From positions 62,001 through 126,000 of the forward strand of contig NZ_JBHEUZ010000005.1 of assembly GCF_041925275.1 (NCBI RefSeq): a stretch of DNA of 64,000 bases, in the 5' to 3' direction. Below the pieces are notes generated by a model. It did no database searches and was not told where the DNA came from. It saw only the letters and a list, made by a program, of their open reading frames with translations. The translations under genes and the position numbers were made by a program. The DNA is from Parapedobacter pyrenivorans_A. Its GTDB lineage: Bacteria > Bacteroidota > Bacteroidia > Sphingobacteriales > Sphingobacteriaceae. Shown piece by piece: positions 1-8,307 of the stretch; within the stretch, counting starts at the first letter, position 1, and the number at the start of each line of letters is the position of its first letter.

Positions 1-1087
1 TCGGAATAGCGATTACAAATAGCCGCAGTAGCCAACGGCTGGACAGCCAAGGCCGTTTGCGGATCAACCCATACAGGTAGACGACCGCCAGCGCCGCCAG
101 CAGCATCCCCAACCCGATCATAAGCTGAAACGCATAGTGCGTCACCGCCACCGGCGGACGGTTCTCGCGCGGCACATCCTTGAGCCCCATCACCGGCTTG
201 TCGATATCACCATGGGTAAGAAAACTCAGCAGTCCCGGTATTTTCAACGCATACCGCACCGTATCGTTCGCCTCATCCGGGATGCCCCCTACGATAAACG
301 GTGCCCGCGGCTCGGTGTCAAAATGTGCTTCCATTGCCGCCAGCTTCACCGGCTGCCGCTTGGCCACATCTTTCGCCGAAATATCTCCGCTGATGGGCTG
401 CAATAATGCCGCGATACATGCCGAAAGTGCCGCAATACGAAATGCCGCATGGTGGAACGATGTGTTTTTCCCTTTCAACAGCATCAGGGCGTGCACGCCA
501 GCAACGGCGAAACCCGTGGCGACAAAAGCAGCCAGCACCATGTGCAATGCCTGTGAAAACCATGCGTCGTTAAACATCGCAGCAATGGGATCGATGTTGA
601 GGTATTCCCCGTCGACATAGTCAAAACCTGCCGGACTGTTCATCCACGCATTCGCGGCCACCACCAGGATACCGGAAGCGATACCACTCAGGCCCACCAC
701 CACACCGGTCGCCCAGTGGAACCACCGGTTAAACCGCCCCCATCCATACAGGAAAAATCCAAGCGCAATGGCCTCGATGAAAAAAGCGGTGCCTTCCAGC
801 GAAAATGGCATGCCGAAAATCGGGCCGGCATGCTCCATGAAGGTCGGCCATAGTAACCCCAGCTCAAAAGAGAGCATCGTTCCCGACACAGCGCCTGTGG
901 CAAAAAATATGGCTACCCCCCGGCTCCAGGCTTTGGTAAGTCCTTTGTACAACGCATTGCCCGTTTTCAGGTAAATGAAATGCGAAATGGACATAAAAAA
1001 CGGCATCACCATGCCGATGCATGCAAAAATGATATGGAAACCCAGGGACATGGCCATCTGTGAACGGGCCGCGAGAAAATCATCCAT
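1..1087 (-). CDS. cydA: Cytochrome bd ubiquinol oxidase subunit I (3' end off window)
   Basis: This is the quinol-oxidising, haem-bearing subunit of the cytochrome bd terminal oxidase of the inner membrane. 362 codons are visible and the C-terminus lies beyond the left edge. The start MDDFLAARSQMAM is typical. His18 fits the haem b595/d-site ligand and His182, in the context QALHMVLAAF, fits the haem b558 ligand. Several long hydrophobic helices follow in the family order, and the motifs GLLWPTFMEHAGPIFG and EGTAFFIEA match the conserved glutamate region. ATG 1087 has a purine-rich GGGGAGA about 15 bases upstream, and TAGCTTTG at 1118-1111 could be its -7 box. Subunit II is presumably further left. 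A 10-bp inverted repeat lies about 80 bases upstream of the start. The short or long Q-loop class cannot be decided from this part. Confidence 0.93.
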   Translation of the reverse strand, partial: MDDFLAARSQMAMSLGFHIIFACIGMVMPFFMSISHFIYLKTGNALYKGLTKAWSRGVAIFFATGAVSGTMLSFELGLLWPTFMEHAGPIFGMPFSLEGTAFFIEAIALGFFLYGWGRFNRWFHWATGVVVGLSGIASGILVVAANAWMNSPAGFDYVDGEYLNIDPIAAMFNDAWFSQALHMVLAAFVATGFAVAGVHALMLLKGKNTSFHHAAFRIAALSACIAALLQPISGDISAKDVAKRQPVKLAAMEAHFDTEPRAPFIVGGIPDEANDTVRYALKIPGLLSFLTHGDIDKPVMGLKDVPRENRPPVAVTHYAFQLMIGLGMLLAALAVVYLYGLIRKRPWLSSRWLLRLFVIAIP

Positions 1088-1167
1088 GGCGATACTGCGA
1101 TTTGTCTCCCCAAAGCTACGCAATAACGATAGGCAATGCCCGCGATTTAGGAAATAGATTTCCGGAA

Positions 1168-1198
1168 TATCTAATTTGAAACTTTTCTAAATTAGATA
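1168..1198. promoter_or_regulatory. Perfect 10-bp inverted repeat upstream of cydA
   Basis: TATCTAATTT at 1168-1177 and its exact reverse complement AAATTAGATA at 1189-1198 are separated by 11 bases. No T-run follows, so a terminator is unlikely. The position, about 80 bp upstream of the cydA start, and the long arms suggest an operator for a dimeric regulator. A redox regulator of the Rrf2 or Crp/Fnr type would make sense for a bd oxidase, but the regulator is not in the window. Confidence 0.5.
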
Positions 1199-1219
1199 GC
1201 GCCAAATGCTTCTTGCCAT

Positions 1220-1400
1220 TCAACCATTTTGTCCGGTTCCTCTCGGACGCTTCTTCCGTTTGCCCCACCAGATATAAAACCCGGTAATCGGCAAGCTGGC
1301 GCAGATGAGACTGGCGATGAAATAGAGGATTTTGGTGGCTATCAGCTGGCACACAGCTACTGGAAATCCGGTATAAAAATATACACATATCCAGCGATTG
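1220..1400 (-). pseudogene. Remnant of a PepSY-TM (PepSY-associated membrane) protein, C-terminus only
   Basis: In the minus frame ending at the stop at 1220, about 60 codons read NRWICVYFYTG, then a hydrophobic helix, then LPITGFYIWWGKRKKRP. The TGFYIWW segment followed by a lysine/arginine-rich tail is the usual last helix and tail of PepSY_TM proteins. Such proteins are often several hundred residues long. Here nothing upstream in this frame resembles the rest of the family, and the promoter and start of the next plus-strand gene occupy that space. I read it as a decayed fragment. An unrelated chance hydrophobic ORF is the alternative. Confidence 0.5.
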
Positions 1401-1428
1401 ACCACAGTCGGCGGGCGGGCTACCTTTG
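1397..1428 (+). promoter_or_regulatory. Bacteroidota-type promoter of the 1434 lipoprotein gene
   Basis: ATTG at 1397-1400, a 20-base spacer and TACCTTTG at 1421-1428 match the -33/-7 consensus. Transcription would begin almost exactly at the ATG at 1434, implying a leaderless or nearly leaderless mRNA. Confidence 0.65.
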
Positions 1429-1433
1429 GTGTT

Positions 1434-2144
1434 ATGAAAGCTTTATCCATCAGATTTGTTAACGCCCGGTTTAGGGCTGCCTGGGGTGTCGCCCTGTTTG
1501 CCATGTTTAGCTGCAGCTGCGAAAAGGACCCGGCTACGCCGGGACTGGGGAGCAACGTAGAACGGATATCCCTGTTGCTCGATTATGAAGCAGGCTATGG
1601 CGGGTATGTTTATCCCGTACATAATCCGTATGTGTTTTTTAAGGACGGCAGGTATGTGAAAGAACCTAAGATACCGGTGAATGAACTCAATCTGGATGCC
1701 TTGACGACCGAACAGGCGGTGAATTGGGGCACCTGGAAACGATCTGGCAGTGACGTCATTCTCACCAATCGGGATGGCGATGATTCGGAAAAGGAATGGC
1801 CGGGGGCGCAAGCGTTCGCCGCGAAAAAGGGTGAGTCGCTGAGTGGTGCCTTTGGTTCCATTTCCGGCGGGGGCAACCTGGCTGTTGGAGGTACGGTGGG
1901 AGTCATCTCCTACAGTAGCATGACCTTCACGCCGGATGGCTGGTTTACCAACGAAAAACTCGGAGGCGGCACCAACAGCGATCATTCCGCATTTTCGCGG
2001 CAAACTTCGGCCGGTCGGTATGAATTGGATGGCTATACGATTACACTCAATTTCAACAACGGCGATACCAAACGCTTTTTCTTCTGCTACTACGGCGAGG
2101 ATAAGCAGGTGTTCCGTTTGTCAGGTCGTACTTATACCAATTAA
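1434..2144 (+). CDS. Putative lipoprotein of unknown function
   Basis: This is a 236-residue protein with a basic N-terminus (MKALSIRFVNARFRAAWG), a short hydrophobic stretch and a lipobox-like AMFSCSCEKD, so it is probably lipidated and exported. The mature part is rich in glycine, aromatic and charged residues, and its last 70 residues alternate in a way suggestive of beta strands. I recognise no domain. The ATG at 1434 is preferred over an upstream in-frame start at 1398 because it sits 5 bases after a good -7 box and begins the signal peptide. The gene stands alone between the PepSY remnant and the pentapeptide-like gene. Confidence 0.7.
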   Translation: MKALSIRFVNARFRAAWGVALFAMFSCSCEKDPATPGLGSNVERISLLLDYEAGYGGYVYPVHNPYVFFKDGRYVKEPKIPVNELNLDALTTEQAVNWGTWKRSGSDVILTNRDGDDSEKEWPGAQAFAAKKGESLSGAFGSISGGGNLAVGGTVGVISYSSMTFTPDGWFTNEKLGGGTNSDHSAFSRQTSAGRYELDGYTITLNFNNGDTKRFFFCYYGEDKQVFRLSGRTYTN

Positions 2145-2196
2145 ACACGGAATAACAAGCCATTGCCAAGAAATCCAATTCGAGTTATATAATAAT

Positions 2197-3090
2197 ATGA
2201 CATTTTCCAATTCATTCATTGACCGTGCGATAATCCTGTTGATATGCTTTACTTTGGTGGTTTCCTGTGCTTCCTCGCAACACGCCGAAGGAGATAATGT
2301 CATTTCGGCTTCTCAACTGATTTCCGCAATCGCCAATGGCGAGCCGGTAGCTTACCGTGACGTAACCATCGAGGGCGATCTCGATTTCACCACGCTGCAA
2401 ACAACGCAGCTGACACCCAACAACTTCGTCAGCACGGCGTCTGTCCCGCTATACTTTGAGCGTTGTACGTTCAAAGGACGGGTCGTCGCGTTTGTCCATC
2501 ACGGCGATACCGCTGTTTCGACACGCTTCCTCGGGTCCGTTTCATTCAACAACTGCCGGTTCCAAGCAGATGTGGATTTTCGTGGAGCGGCGTTCCAGCA
2601 TCACCTCTATTTGAACCAAAGCCTGTTTGACAAGCAGGTGCAACTCCAGGCTGTGCGTGTGGGAGGCGACCTCCGCCTGGAAAAAGCTGTTTTCAGTAGC
2701 GACCTGTATGCACAGGAGGCAGTCATTCAAGGTACTTTCTGGGGAAAGGAGGCGAATATCTTAGGTCAATTTTCCTTACAGCAGGCCGATTTCTGGCAAA
2801 ACGCGGTATTCTCCGCAATAGACATACAGGGATACGCCGACTTTGGCCTGGCGCAATTCCGCAGGTCGGCATTTTTCGAATACGGAAAATTCCACGGACG
2901 GTTGAACTATAGCGGTGCCATCTTCCGCTACCGTGCGGAATGGACGAAAGCCCGGTTTGAACAAGCGGCCGACTTCCAGAATGCCTGGTTTTCATTTAAG
3001 CCGGTCTTCGATGAAGTAGACTACCGGGCGGGCATCGATTTGAGCAACGTCCGCTTCGATGGCGGCGAACCCGAAAAGAATCCTCAATAA
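2197..3090 (+). CDS. Pentapeptide-repeat-like lipoprotein
   Basis: 297 residues. The N-terminus has a hydrophobic segment ending in LVVSCASSQ, a lipobox, so the protein is probably membrane-anchored outside the cytoplasm. From about residue 75 to the end, phenylalanine- or leucine-centred five-residue units recur (for example FNNCRFQADVDFRGAAF, then LYLNQSLFDKQVQLQAV), as in pentapeptide-repeat beta-helices. The ATG at 2197 is chosen because it opens the signal peptide; a longer frame from 1936 runs antisense-like through the previous gene. The next gene (protease) starts 13 bases after the stop, so the two are probably co-transcribed. The exact function is unknown. Confidence 0.75.
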   Translation: MTFSNSFIDRAIILLICFTLVVSCASSQHAEGDNVISASQLISAIANGEPVAYRDVTIEGDLDFTTLQTTQLTPNNFVSTASVPLYFERCTFKGRVVAFVHHGDTAVSTRFLGSVSFNNCRFQADVDFRGAAFQHHLYLNQSLFDKQVQLQAVRVGGDLRLEKAVFSSDLYAQEAVIQGTFWGKEANILGQFSLQQADFWQNAVFSAIDIQGYADFGLAQFRRSAFFEYGKFHGRLNYSGAIFRYRAEWTKARFEQAADFQNAWFSFKPVFDEVDYRAGIDLSNVRFDGGEPEKNPQ

Positions 3091-3103
3091 TCAAAAAAAC
3101 ACC

Positions 3104-4783
3104 ATGGAAACGAAACACAATTGGCTTGCACACCTGAAAACCACAACGACGTTGAGCGTTGCCGCATTACTCTTCCTTTCCTGCTCCAAAGACAGTCCGG
3201 ACAATCCGGATGACGGCAACCCTGATCCGGAAGACACCGAGTACGCATTTGGCTGGTCGGGCACAGACAATGCCGAAGAAATCCCATCCAACATCTTCCT
3301 CGGGTTTGGCAATGCGAACCTGCCGGCAAGCCATTCCATTGTTGACCGCCTTCCACCAATCGGCGACCAGGGACAATACGGCACGTGCGTTACGTGGGCG
3401 GCCGGCTATAACCTGAAAACGATGCTCAATGCGATGGACAATAATTGGACAACGGCCGATTTATCGGACGATGGCCGGCAGGCCAGTCCAAAGGACCTGT
3501 TCTTATCCATTCCGGCCAATTTACGCGGCTCCAACTGCAATGGCACCAACTTCGAACCGGCTTTCCAGCAGATGATTGACCGTGGTATTGCTACCCTGGC
3601 CACCGCACCCTACACCGGCTTGGGCAATTGCACACAAGCACCGGATGCCGCAGCCACACAGGAAGCGGCCAACAACCGGCTGAGCAATTTCCGGAAAATC
3701 AACATGGAAACTGCGGAAATCAAGACCTATCTTTCGCAAAACCGGCCCGTGGTGTTTGGTGCCCGGCTAGCCGACAATTTCATGACCTGGCGCGGCGACC
3801 AGGTCATCACCAGCCATTCCACGTTCGACAACGTGGGCATGCATGCGTACCATGCCATGGTCATCGTGGGCTATGACGATAGCAAAGGCCCGAACGGAGC
3901 TTTCCGCGTGGTCAATTCATGGGGAAGAAGCTGGGGCGACACGGGGTTCATCTGGGTGGATTACCGGTTTATGACCAACCCCGAATTCGGCATGATGGGT
4001 TTTGTGGCCACCAACGGCCAAAGCGAAGACTTCGACCCGGTGGATCCGCCTGTAGCCCCCACCGGCGAGCATGACCTCGTTCCGTGGAATGTATCCGACA
4101 TCAAAAACCCCGAATCGACCAACCAACGCAGTCGGCAGATGAACTATAACGTATACAACATTGGCAGCAGCCCCGTCAATGCAAGCCAGCGCTGGAACAT
4201 CTGTTACATTTACTACAATGCCTTCGACGCCGAGGATTTTGGCATCATCCTGTACGACGAATATACCGACCAATACGGCACCCTGGGCCAGAATGGCGAG
4301 CTGACCACCGGAGGCTACGGCGAGTCGGGCAACTGGTGGAACCACATCAACCTCTCCCCGCAACAAGGCGTGGCCGAACTGCTTTTCAATAGCGAAAGCG
4401 TCCGTTGGACGTACACCATGCCTAACATAAGCGGATTTTACTACCTCGTTTGCATCGCTGATGCCTTTGATACTGTGGCCGAAGCCGATGAGGCCAATAA
4501 TTATTTCTTCCTGACGGATGAATCCGGCTGGCCCTTAGTCATCGGCGAAGGCGTTATTTACGCTGATGCATTCGGCAATTCCAAGCAACAGGCTGTTGGT
4601 GGCATACAGAAGCAGGCTAACAAAGGTGCTCGTATGATTATTCCGGAACAAAAGGGCAAACAGAAGAACGCCTACACCCCCGGGGAAATTTCGGGTATGA
4701 TTACCACGCTGAAGAAAAATGGAAAATTGAAAGCGAAAATCCAGGAATTCCAATCCGAGCGCGGAAAAGGTGGAAGGGATTGA
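3104..4783 (+). CDS. Papain-like (C1A) cysteine protease lipoprotein
   Basis: 559 residues. The signal peptide ends in a lipobox at Cys27 (LFLSCSKD), followed by an Asp/Pro/Gly-rich linker. The catalytic domain spans about residues 75-320. Gln89 (oxyanion hole), Cys95 in GTCVTWAAGY, His250 in HAYHAMVIVGYDD and Asn271 in VVNSWGRSWGDTGF together give the complete papain-type active site. The following 150 residues resemble a CARDB-like beta-sandwich (VPWNVSDI, then YNVYNIGSSPVNA), and the tail is lysine-rich. It probably hydrolyses peptides at the cell surface or in the periplasm. It lies 13 bases after the pentapeptide-like gene, and its stop codon directly abuts the stop codon of the convergent response regulator. 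Confidence 0.88.
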   Translation: METKHNWLAHLKTTTTLSVAALLFLSCSKDSPDNPDDGNPDPEDTEYAFGWSGTDNAEEIPSNIFLGFGNANLPASHSIVDRLPPIGDQGQYGTCVTWAAGYNLKTMLNAMDNNWTTADLSDDGRQASPKDLFLSIPANLRGSNCNGTNFEPAFQQMIDRGIATLATAPYTGLGNCTQAPDAAATQEAANNRLSNFRKINMETAEIKTYLSQNRPVVFGARLADNFMTWRGDQVITSHSTFDNVGMHAYHAMVIVGYDDSKGPNGAFRVVNSWGRSWGDTGFIWVDYRFMTNPEFGMMGFVATNGQSEDFDPVDPPVAPTGEHDLVPWNVSDIKNPESTNQRSRQMNYNVYNIGSSPVNASQRWNICYIYYNAFDAEDFGIILYDEYTDQYGTLGQNGELTTGGYGESGNWWNHINLSPQQGVAELLFNSESVRWTYTMPNISGFYYLVCIADAFDTVAEADEANNYFFLTDESGWPLVIGEGVIYADAFGNSKQQAVGGIQKQANKGARMIIPEQKGKQKNAYTPGEISGMITTLKKNGKLKAKIQEFQSERGKGGRD

Positions 4784-5416
4784 TTACAAATACTTGTGGT
4801 CTACCGCTGCGCGGATCATGGCGGGTGCATTGTTCACTCCGAACTTCTGCATGATATTGCGGCGATGGGTCTCTATGGTTAGCGGACTAAGGAACAATTG
4901 ATCAGCAATTTGTTGAGTGGTCACTCCGGCGGCAATGAGCTGGAGTACCTCCTGCTCTCTACGAGTGAGCTTTGGCTTTTCCTGGATGGAAAACTCGGCC
5001 AATATCTTCTGTACCTCCGGGCTGAAATATACCTGGCCGCCATGCACCAATTGGACTGCCCGCACCAATTCATCCGCGGAGGCGTTCTTCAATAAGTAAC
5101 CCTTCGCCCCATTTTGAATCATCCGGTGGATGAGACTCGCCTCGCTGTAGGTGCTTATGCCCAGCACCCTGACCTGCGGAAATGCAGAAGTAATCCGTGC
5201 ACACAAATCGGTGCCGTTCACGTCGGGGAGGTTGATGTCTAACAGGACTACATCTATCCGTTGTTCACCCAGTATCCGGAAAGCCGCTTCGCCAAGAGTA
5301 TGTGCCTGCGCGATGTGGATACCCTCCTGGTCGGCCAGCAGTGACCGTAACCCCTCGATAACCATGGGGTGGTCATCGATGATCATCATCTCAATGGGGC
5401 TGTTTTGCTGTAGCAT
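4784..5416 (-). CDS. NarL/FixJ-type response regulator (LuxR HTH)
   Basis: 210 residues. The N-terminal receiver has acidic residues IIDDHP, the phospho-acceptor Asp60 in VVLLDINLPD and the conserved lysine in GYLLKNAS. The C-terminal LuxR-type HTH (about residues 148-205) has LTRREQEVLQLIAAG and SPLTIETHRRNIMQKFGV. It is a cytoplasmic DNA-binding regulator controlled by phosphorylation. Its start overlaps the end of the upstream kinase gene by 26 bases, so the pair is translationally coupled and is very likely a cognate two-component system. A start at the second methionine pair (MMIIDD, 5389) would remove the overlap. Confidence 0.93.
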   Translation of the reverse strand: MLQQNSPIEMMIIDDHPMVIEGLRSLLADQEGIHIAQAHTLGEAAFRILGEQRIDVVLLDINLPDVNGTDLCARITSAFPQVRVLGISTYSEASLIHRMIQNGAKGYLLKNASADELVRAVQLVHGGQVYFSPEVQKILAEFSIQEKPKLTRREQEVLQLIAAGVTTQQIADQLFLSPLTIETHRRNIMQKFGVNNAPAMIRAAVDHKYL

Positions 5417-7412
5417 AAGTCAGTTCAATGTTTACAGTGGTGCCCACACCCGCCTCCGAATGGATATCCAGCCTGCCGCCGAGGTAGGCCACCCGGCTAC
5501 GCACGTTAGCCAACCCCATCCCTGGGCGCCCGTGCTTCGCTTCGTCGATCCCTACGCCGTCGTCTTCCACGGTGATGGAGAGTTGGTTGCCGCTTTGCAG
5601 GCACTGTGCCAATATATGTGTGGCCTTTGCATGCCTCAGCGCATTTGAAATCAACTCCTGTATGATGCGGTACACCATGATCTGGACGGCGCGTGGGATG
5701 TCGTCCTTCAGGCCGTAGGATTGGAAGGAAATGGATGTTTCTTCCTGTTCCAAGCTCTTACAAAAGTCGCGCAACGCTACTGCCAATCCATATTTGAGCA
5801 GCGTTTCGGGCATCAGGTTGCGCGCGATGCGGCGGAGGTCATCTACCGAGGCATCCAGCTGGTGGAGGATGGCGGGCAGGTCATTACCCGCCGCCCCGTT
5901 GGCCAATTGGACGGCCTTAGAGAGCTTCATCTTGATGCTCGACAGCGAACCGCCAAGCCCGTCGTGAAGGTCGATGGCCAGCCGCTTGCGCTCCTGCTCC
6001 TGACCTTCCAGCATGGCAGAAAAAACACTGATATGTTGCTCCTGCTCCATTTTTTCCATGTGCTGTTTCAGCAACTCCGCCTGCTGTTTGGCAATTAGTT
6101 GCTTTTTCCTGAAAATATTGTACCCTGCAAACGAGATACCTGCCACCAACACTACCGCACCAGCTAGCAATGCCGTCAACAGGCGATTGCGCTCCGCCTG
6201 CATTTCCTGTGCTTGCATCTGCTGGTTGAGCCGAATGATCTGGGCCTCCTTTTCTTTTGCCTCAAACCGCTGTTCTAGGCTATGGATCTTGAACGCCATC
6301 TCTGCATTGTGGATGCTGTCGGAAAGCCGGATATATTGCTTTTGTACGCGGTAGGCTTCGCGGATGTTGCCCAGCTTCTCGTGGCTATTCGCGAGGTTAC
6401 GAAGCTGCACACTGCGGCCATTCGGCATGAGGTACCCATCGTAATCGCCCAGTATGCGTTTCACCGTATTCAGGGCCAGCTGGTTTTTACCCTGCTTGTC
6501 GTAGATGTAATAAGCACGATTCAATAACGTCGTGCTCAGCATATACATCCCGTACTCGTCGGCTAGTGCTGTTCCGCGGAGATATACTTCAAGAGCTTTG
6601 TCCAGACGCTTGTTGAAACGTTCTTCATACATGCCGAGGGCATTGAGGTACAGGATGTACGAGTAGTTGTCGGGGTGCTTTGACAGCAGTGAATCCGCAC
6701 GGTTCAGCTGGCGCTCCACCTCTGCAGCTTTCACCGTTTGCGTTTCCGACAGGTATATCAGCGCTTCGGCTAATTTACTATACGAATCCACCAACTCCGG
6801 TGTGCGGGGGTAAGGCGTCAAGGCAGCAATGGCTTTCTGGAGATAATACACGGCGCGATCAAGTTCCTTACTGTTTTGGAAAATAAGGCCAATGTTATGC
6901 AAGCTTTTACCCATGCCCAGGCTATCGCCGATACGCTCATAGATGGGGATGGATTTGTTGAGGATAAGGTCCAAAAAAGCCTCTTCGTCGCCCTTGCGTT
7001 GGTATTGTGCGCCATAATTGTACCAGGTGCGGGCGAGGTACTGCTGCCCGAGAAAAGAGGTGTCTTTTTCTAGCAATCGGCTGGCCTTTTCATATGCAGC
7101 CATTGCCGAATCGACCTGAAAAAGCTCGTAAAAAACGCCGCCAACGCGGAAATGGCCTATTCCCTGTCCACGTGGATCATTGTGCTGACGCGCCAAATCG
7201 CCAATCTGAAGCGCGTAGCCCATAGCTGCCGCCGAGTCGCGGTAGGAGAAATAATCAGACAGTTCGCCAAGCAGTTCGACCTGTGCGTTATAGTCCGTGG
7301 CCATCCGCAAGGCCTTTTCCAGGCTGTCCGCATGCGCATCGAGGGCCTGTCCGTGAGCCAACCCTACGGAGGCCAGCCAACCCAGCCAATTAAGCCATAT
7401 CCAGCGAAACAT
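5391..7412 (-). CDS. TPR-containing HisKA_3-type sensor histidine kinase
   Basis: 673 residues. A signal peptide (MFRWIWLNWLGWLASVGLAHG) leads to an extracytoplasmic region of TPR-like helices (about residues 25-370), then a coiled segment, one membrane helix (LTALLAGAVVLVAGISFAGY), and a cytoplasmic HisKA_3 domain with the phospho-histidine His483 in AIDLHDGLGG. The ATPase domain has the N-box IQELISNALRHA and the G-boxes VEDDGVGID and GMGLANVRSR. ATG 7412 is chosen; the longer frame starts at TTG 7430 and spoils the signal peptide. TATTTTTG at 7435-7428 is a possible -7 box. Its partner is the overlapping response regulator. The signal sensed is unknown. Confidence 0.92.
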   Translation of the reverse strand: MFRWIWLNWLGWLASVGLAHGQALDAHADSLEKALRMATDYNAQVELLGELSDYFSYRDSAAAMGYALQIGDLARQHNDPRGQGIGHFRVGGVFYELFQVDSAMAAYEKASRLLEKDTSFLGQQYLARTWYNYGAQYQRKGDEEAFLDLILNKSIPIYERIGDSLGMGKSLHNIGLIFQNSKELDRAVYYLQKAIAALTPYPRTPELVDSYSKLAEALIYLSETQTVKAAEVERQLNRADSLLSKHPDNYSYILYLNALGMYEERFNKRLDKALEVYLRGTALADEYGMYMLSTTLLNRAYYIYDKQGKNQLALNTVKRILGDYDGYLMPNGRSVQLRNLANSHEKLGNIREAYRVQKQYIRLSDSIHNAEMAFKIHSLEQRFEAKEKEAQIIRLNQQMQAQEMQAERNRLLTALLAGAVVLVAGISFAGYNIFRKKQLIAKQQAELLKQHMEKMEQEQHISVFSAMLEGQEQERKRLAIDLHDGLGGSLSSIKMKLSKAVQLANGAAGNDLPAILHQLDASVDDLRRIARNLMPETLLKYGLAVALRDFCKSLEQEETSISFQSYGLKDDIPRAVQIMVYRIIQELISNALRHAKATHILAQCLQSGNQLSITVEDDGVGIDEAKHGRPGMGLANVRSRVAYLGGRLDIHSEAGVGTTVNIELTYATAKQPH

Positions 7413-7427
7413 CGGGCACGTTTTTTC

Positions 7428-7435
7428 CAAAAATA
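7428..7435 (-). promoter_or_regulatory. Possible -7 box of the TPR kinase operon
   Basis: TATTTTTG on the minus strand fits TAnnTTTG, 15 bases before the ATG at 7412. No convincing -33 element is seen at the expected distance. Confidence 0.3.
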
Positions 7436-7699
7436 GCTTTTCTTCCTTTCTTCGAAAGGCTAAGGCTGAAATATACCGGAAAATCGGTAGTGATAGCTAT
7501 GCCGAAATCAGCAACATTTTTCACATAAAAGCGGTAGACCAATTTACATCGCCCGCTGCTTTGTTAGTAAGGACTAGCCGCCAAATGCATGATTATTTCG
7601 ATATGGGAAGTCTCGATAACAGCACACTTACCGAAGGTCCGTCTTATAGAATCGTGGCTATCGCAGTTGGAAATACCTACTGCGTGCTGCACAGGCCAC

Positions 7700-8269
7700 C
7701 TATCCCTGCTTACGCAGGTACTTGGTGAGGATCACAATCAATTGTCCGTCTACCCTCCCTTCGATCTGTTCGGGGTTATCCTCAACCAGCCGGATGTTCC
7801 GCACCACGGTACCTAGCTTGGCACTGATGCTGCTGCCCTTTACATCCAGCGTTTTGGTCAGCACCACGGAATCTCCATTTTGCAATACGTTGCCAAAGGC
7901 ATCCTTGTGAAGCACCACCTCGCCCGGTTCTTCCGGGGCAGCAACGGCCTCGGCCCAAGCCAGGGTTTCCTCGTCGAGGTAAAGGATATCCATCGCATCG
8001 GCTGCCCAGCTTTCACCCTTCAGGCGGTTAAGCATCCGCCAGGCCAGCACCTGTACGGCAGGCACTTCGCTCCACATGGCATCCGGCAGGAAGCGCCATT
8101 CGTCGGGGTTCACCGGCTCCCGGCCTTCAATCTGCGCAAGCAGCGATTGGCACACCACCACCTCATTTTCAGCATTTCCATCCGGTGGCACGCCATAAAC
8201 CACCACGTCCGTATCCTTACCGCAGAGTTCGCACTTACCACCGCTCCGGGTTAACAGTTTTTCGTTCAT
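7700..8269 (-). CDS. PhnA/YjdM-like zinc-ribbon protein
   Basis: 189 residues with the layout of the PhnA (YjdM) family. An N-terminal zinc ribbon has the cysteine pairs CELC and a single C in VVVCQSLL. The middle is helical, and a C-terminal PhnA domain begins at DAFGNVLQNGDSVVLTKTLDVKGS and ends LIVILTKYLRKQG. The E. coli protein was named for phosphonate use but is not a phosphonoacetate hydrolase, and its role is unclear. The gene is monocistronic with its own promoter placed so close that the transcript should be leaderless. No phosphonate genes are nearby. Confidence 0.88.
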   Translation of the reverse strand: MNEKLLTRSGGKCELCGKDTDVVVYGVPPDGNAENEVVVCQSLLAQIEGREPVNPDEWRFLPDAMWSEVPAVQVLAWRMLNRLKGESWAADAMDILYLDEETLAWAEAVAAPEEPGEVVLHKDAFGNVLQNGDSVVLTKTLDVKGSSISAKLGTVVRNIRLVEDNPEQIEGRVDGQLIVILTKYLRKQG

Positions 8270-8274
8270 GGCAG

Positions 8275-8304
8275 CAAAGATAAAAAGGTTTTACCGGATG
8301 CCAA
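8275..8304 (-). promoter_or_regulatory. Promoter of the PhnA-like gene
   Basis: On the minus strand, TTG (8304-8302), a 19-base spacer and TATCTTTG (8282-8275) match the Bacteroidota promoter. The ATG at 8269 begins 5 bases after the -7 box, so transcription should start at or beside the start codon. Confidence 0.65.
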
Positions 8305-8307
8305 CCC

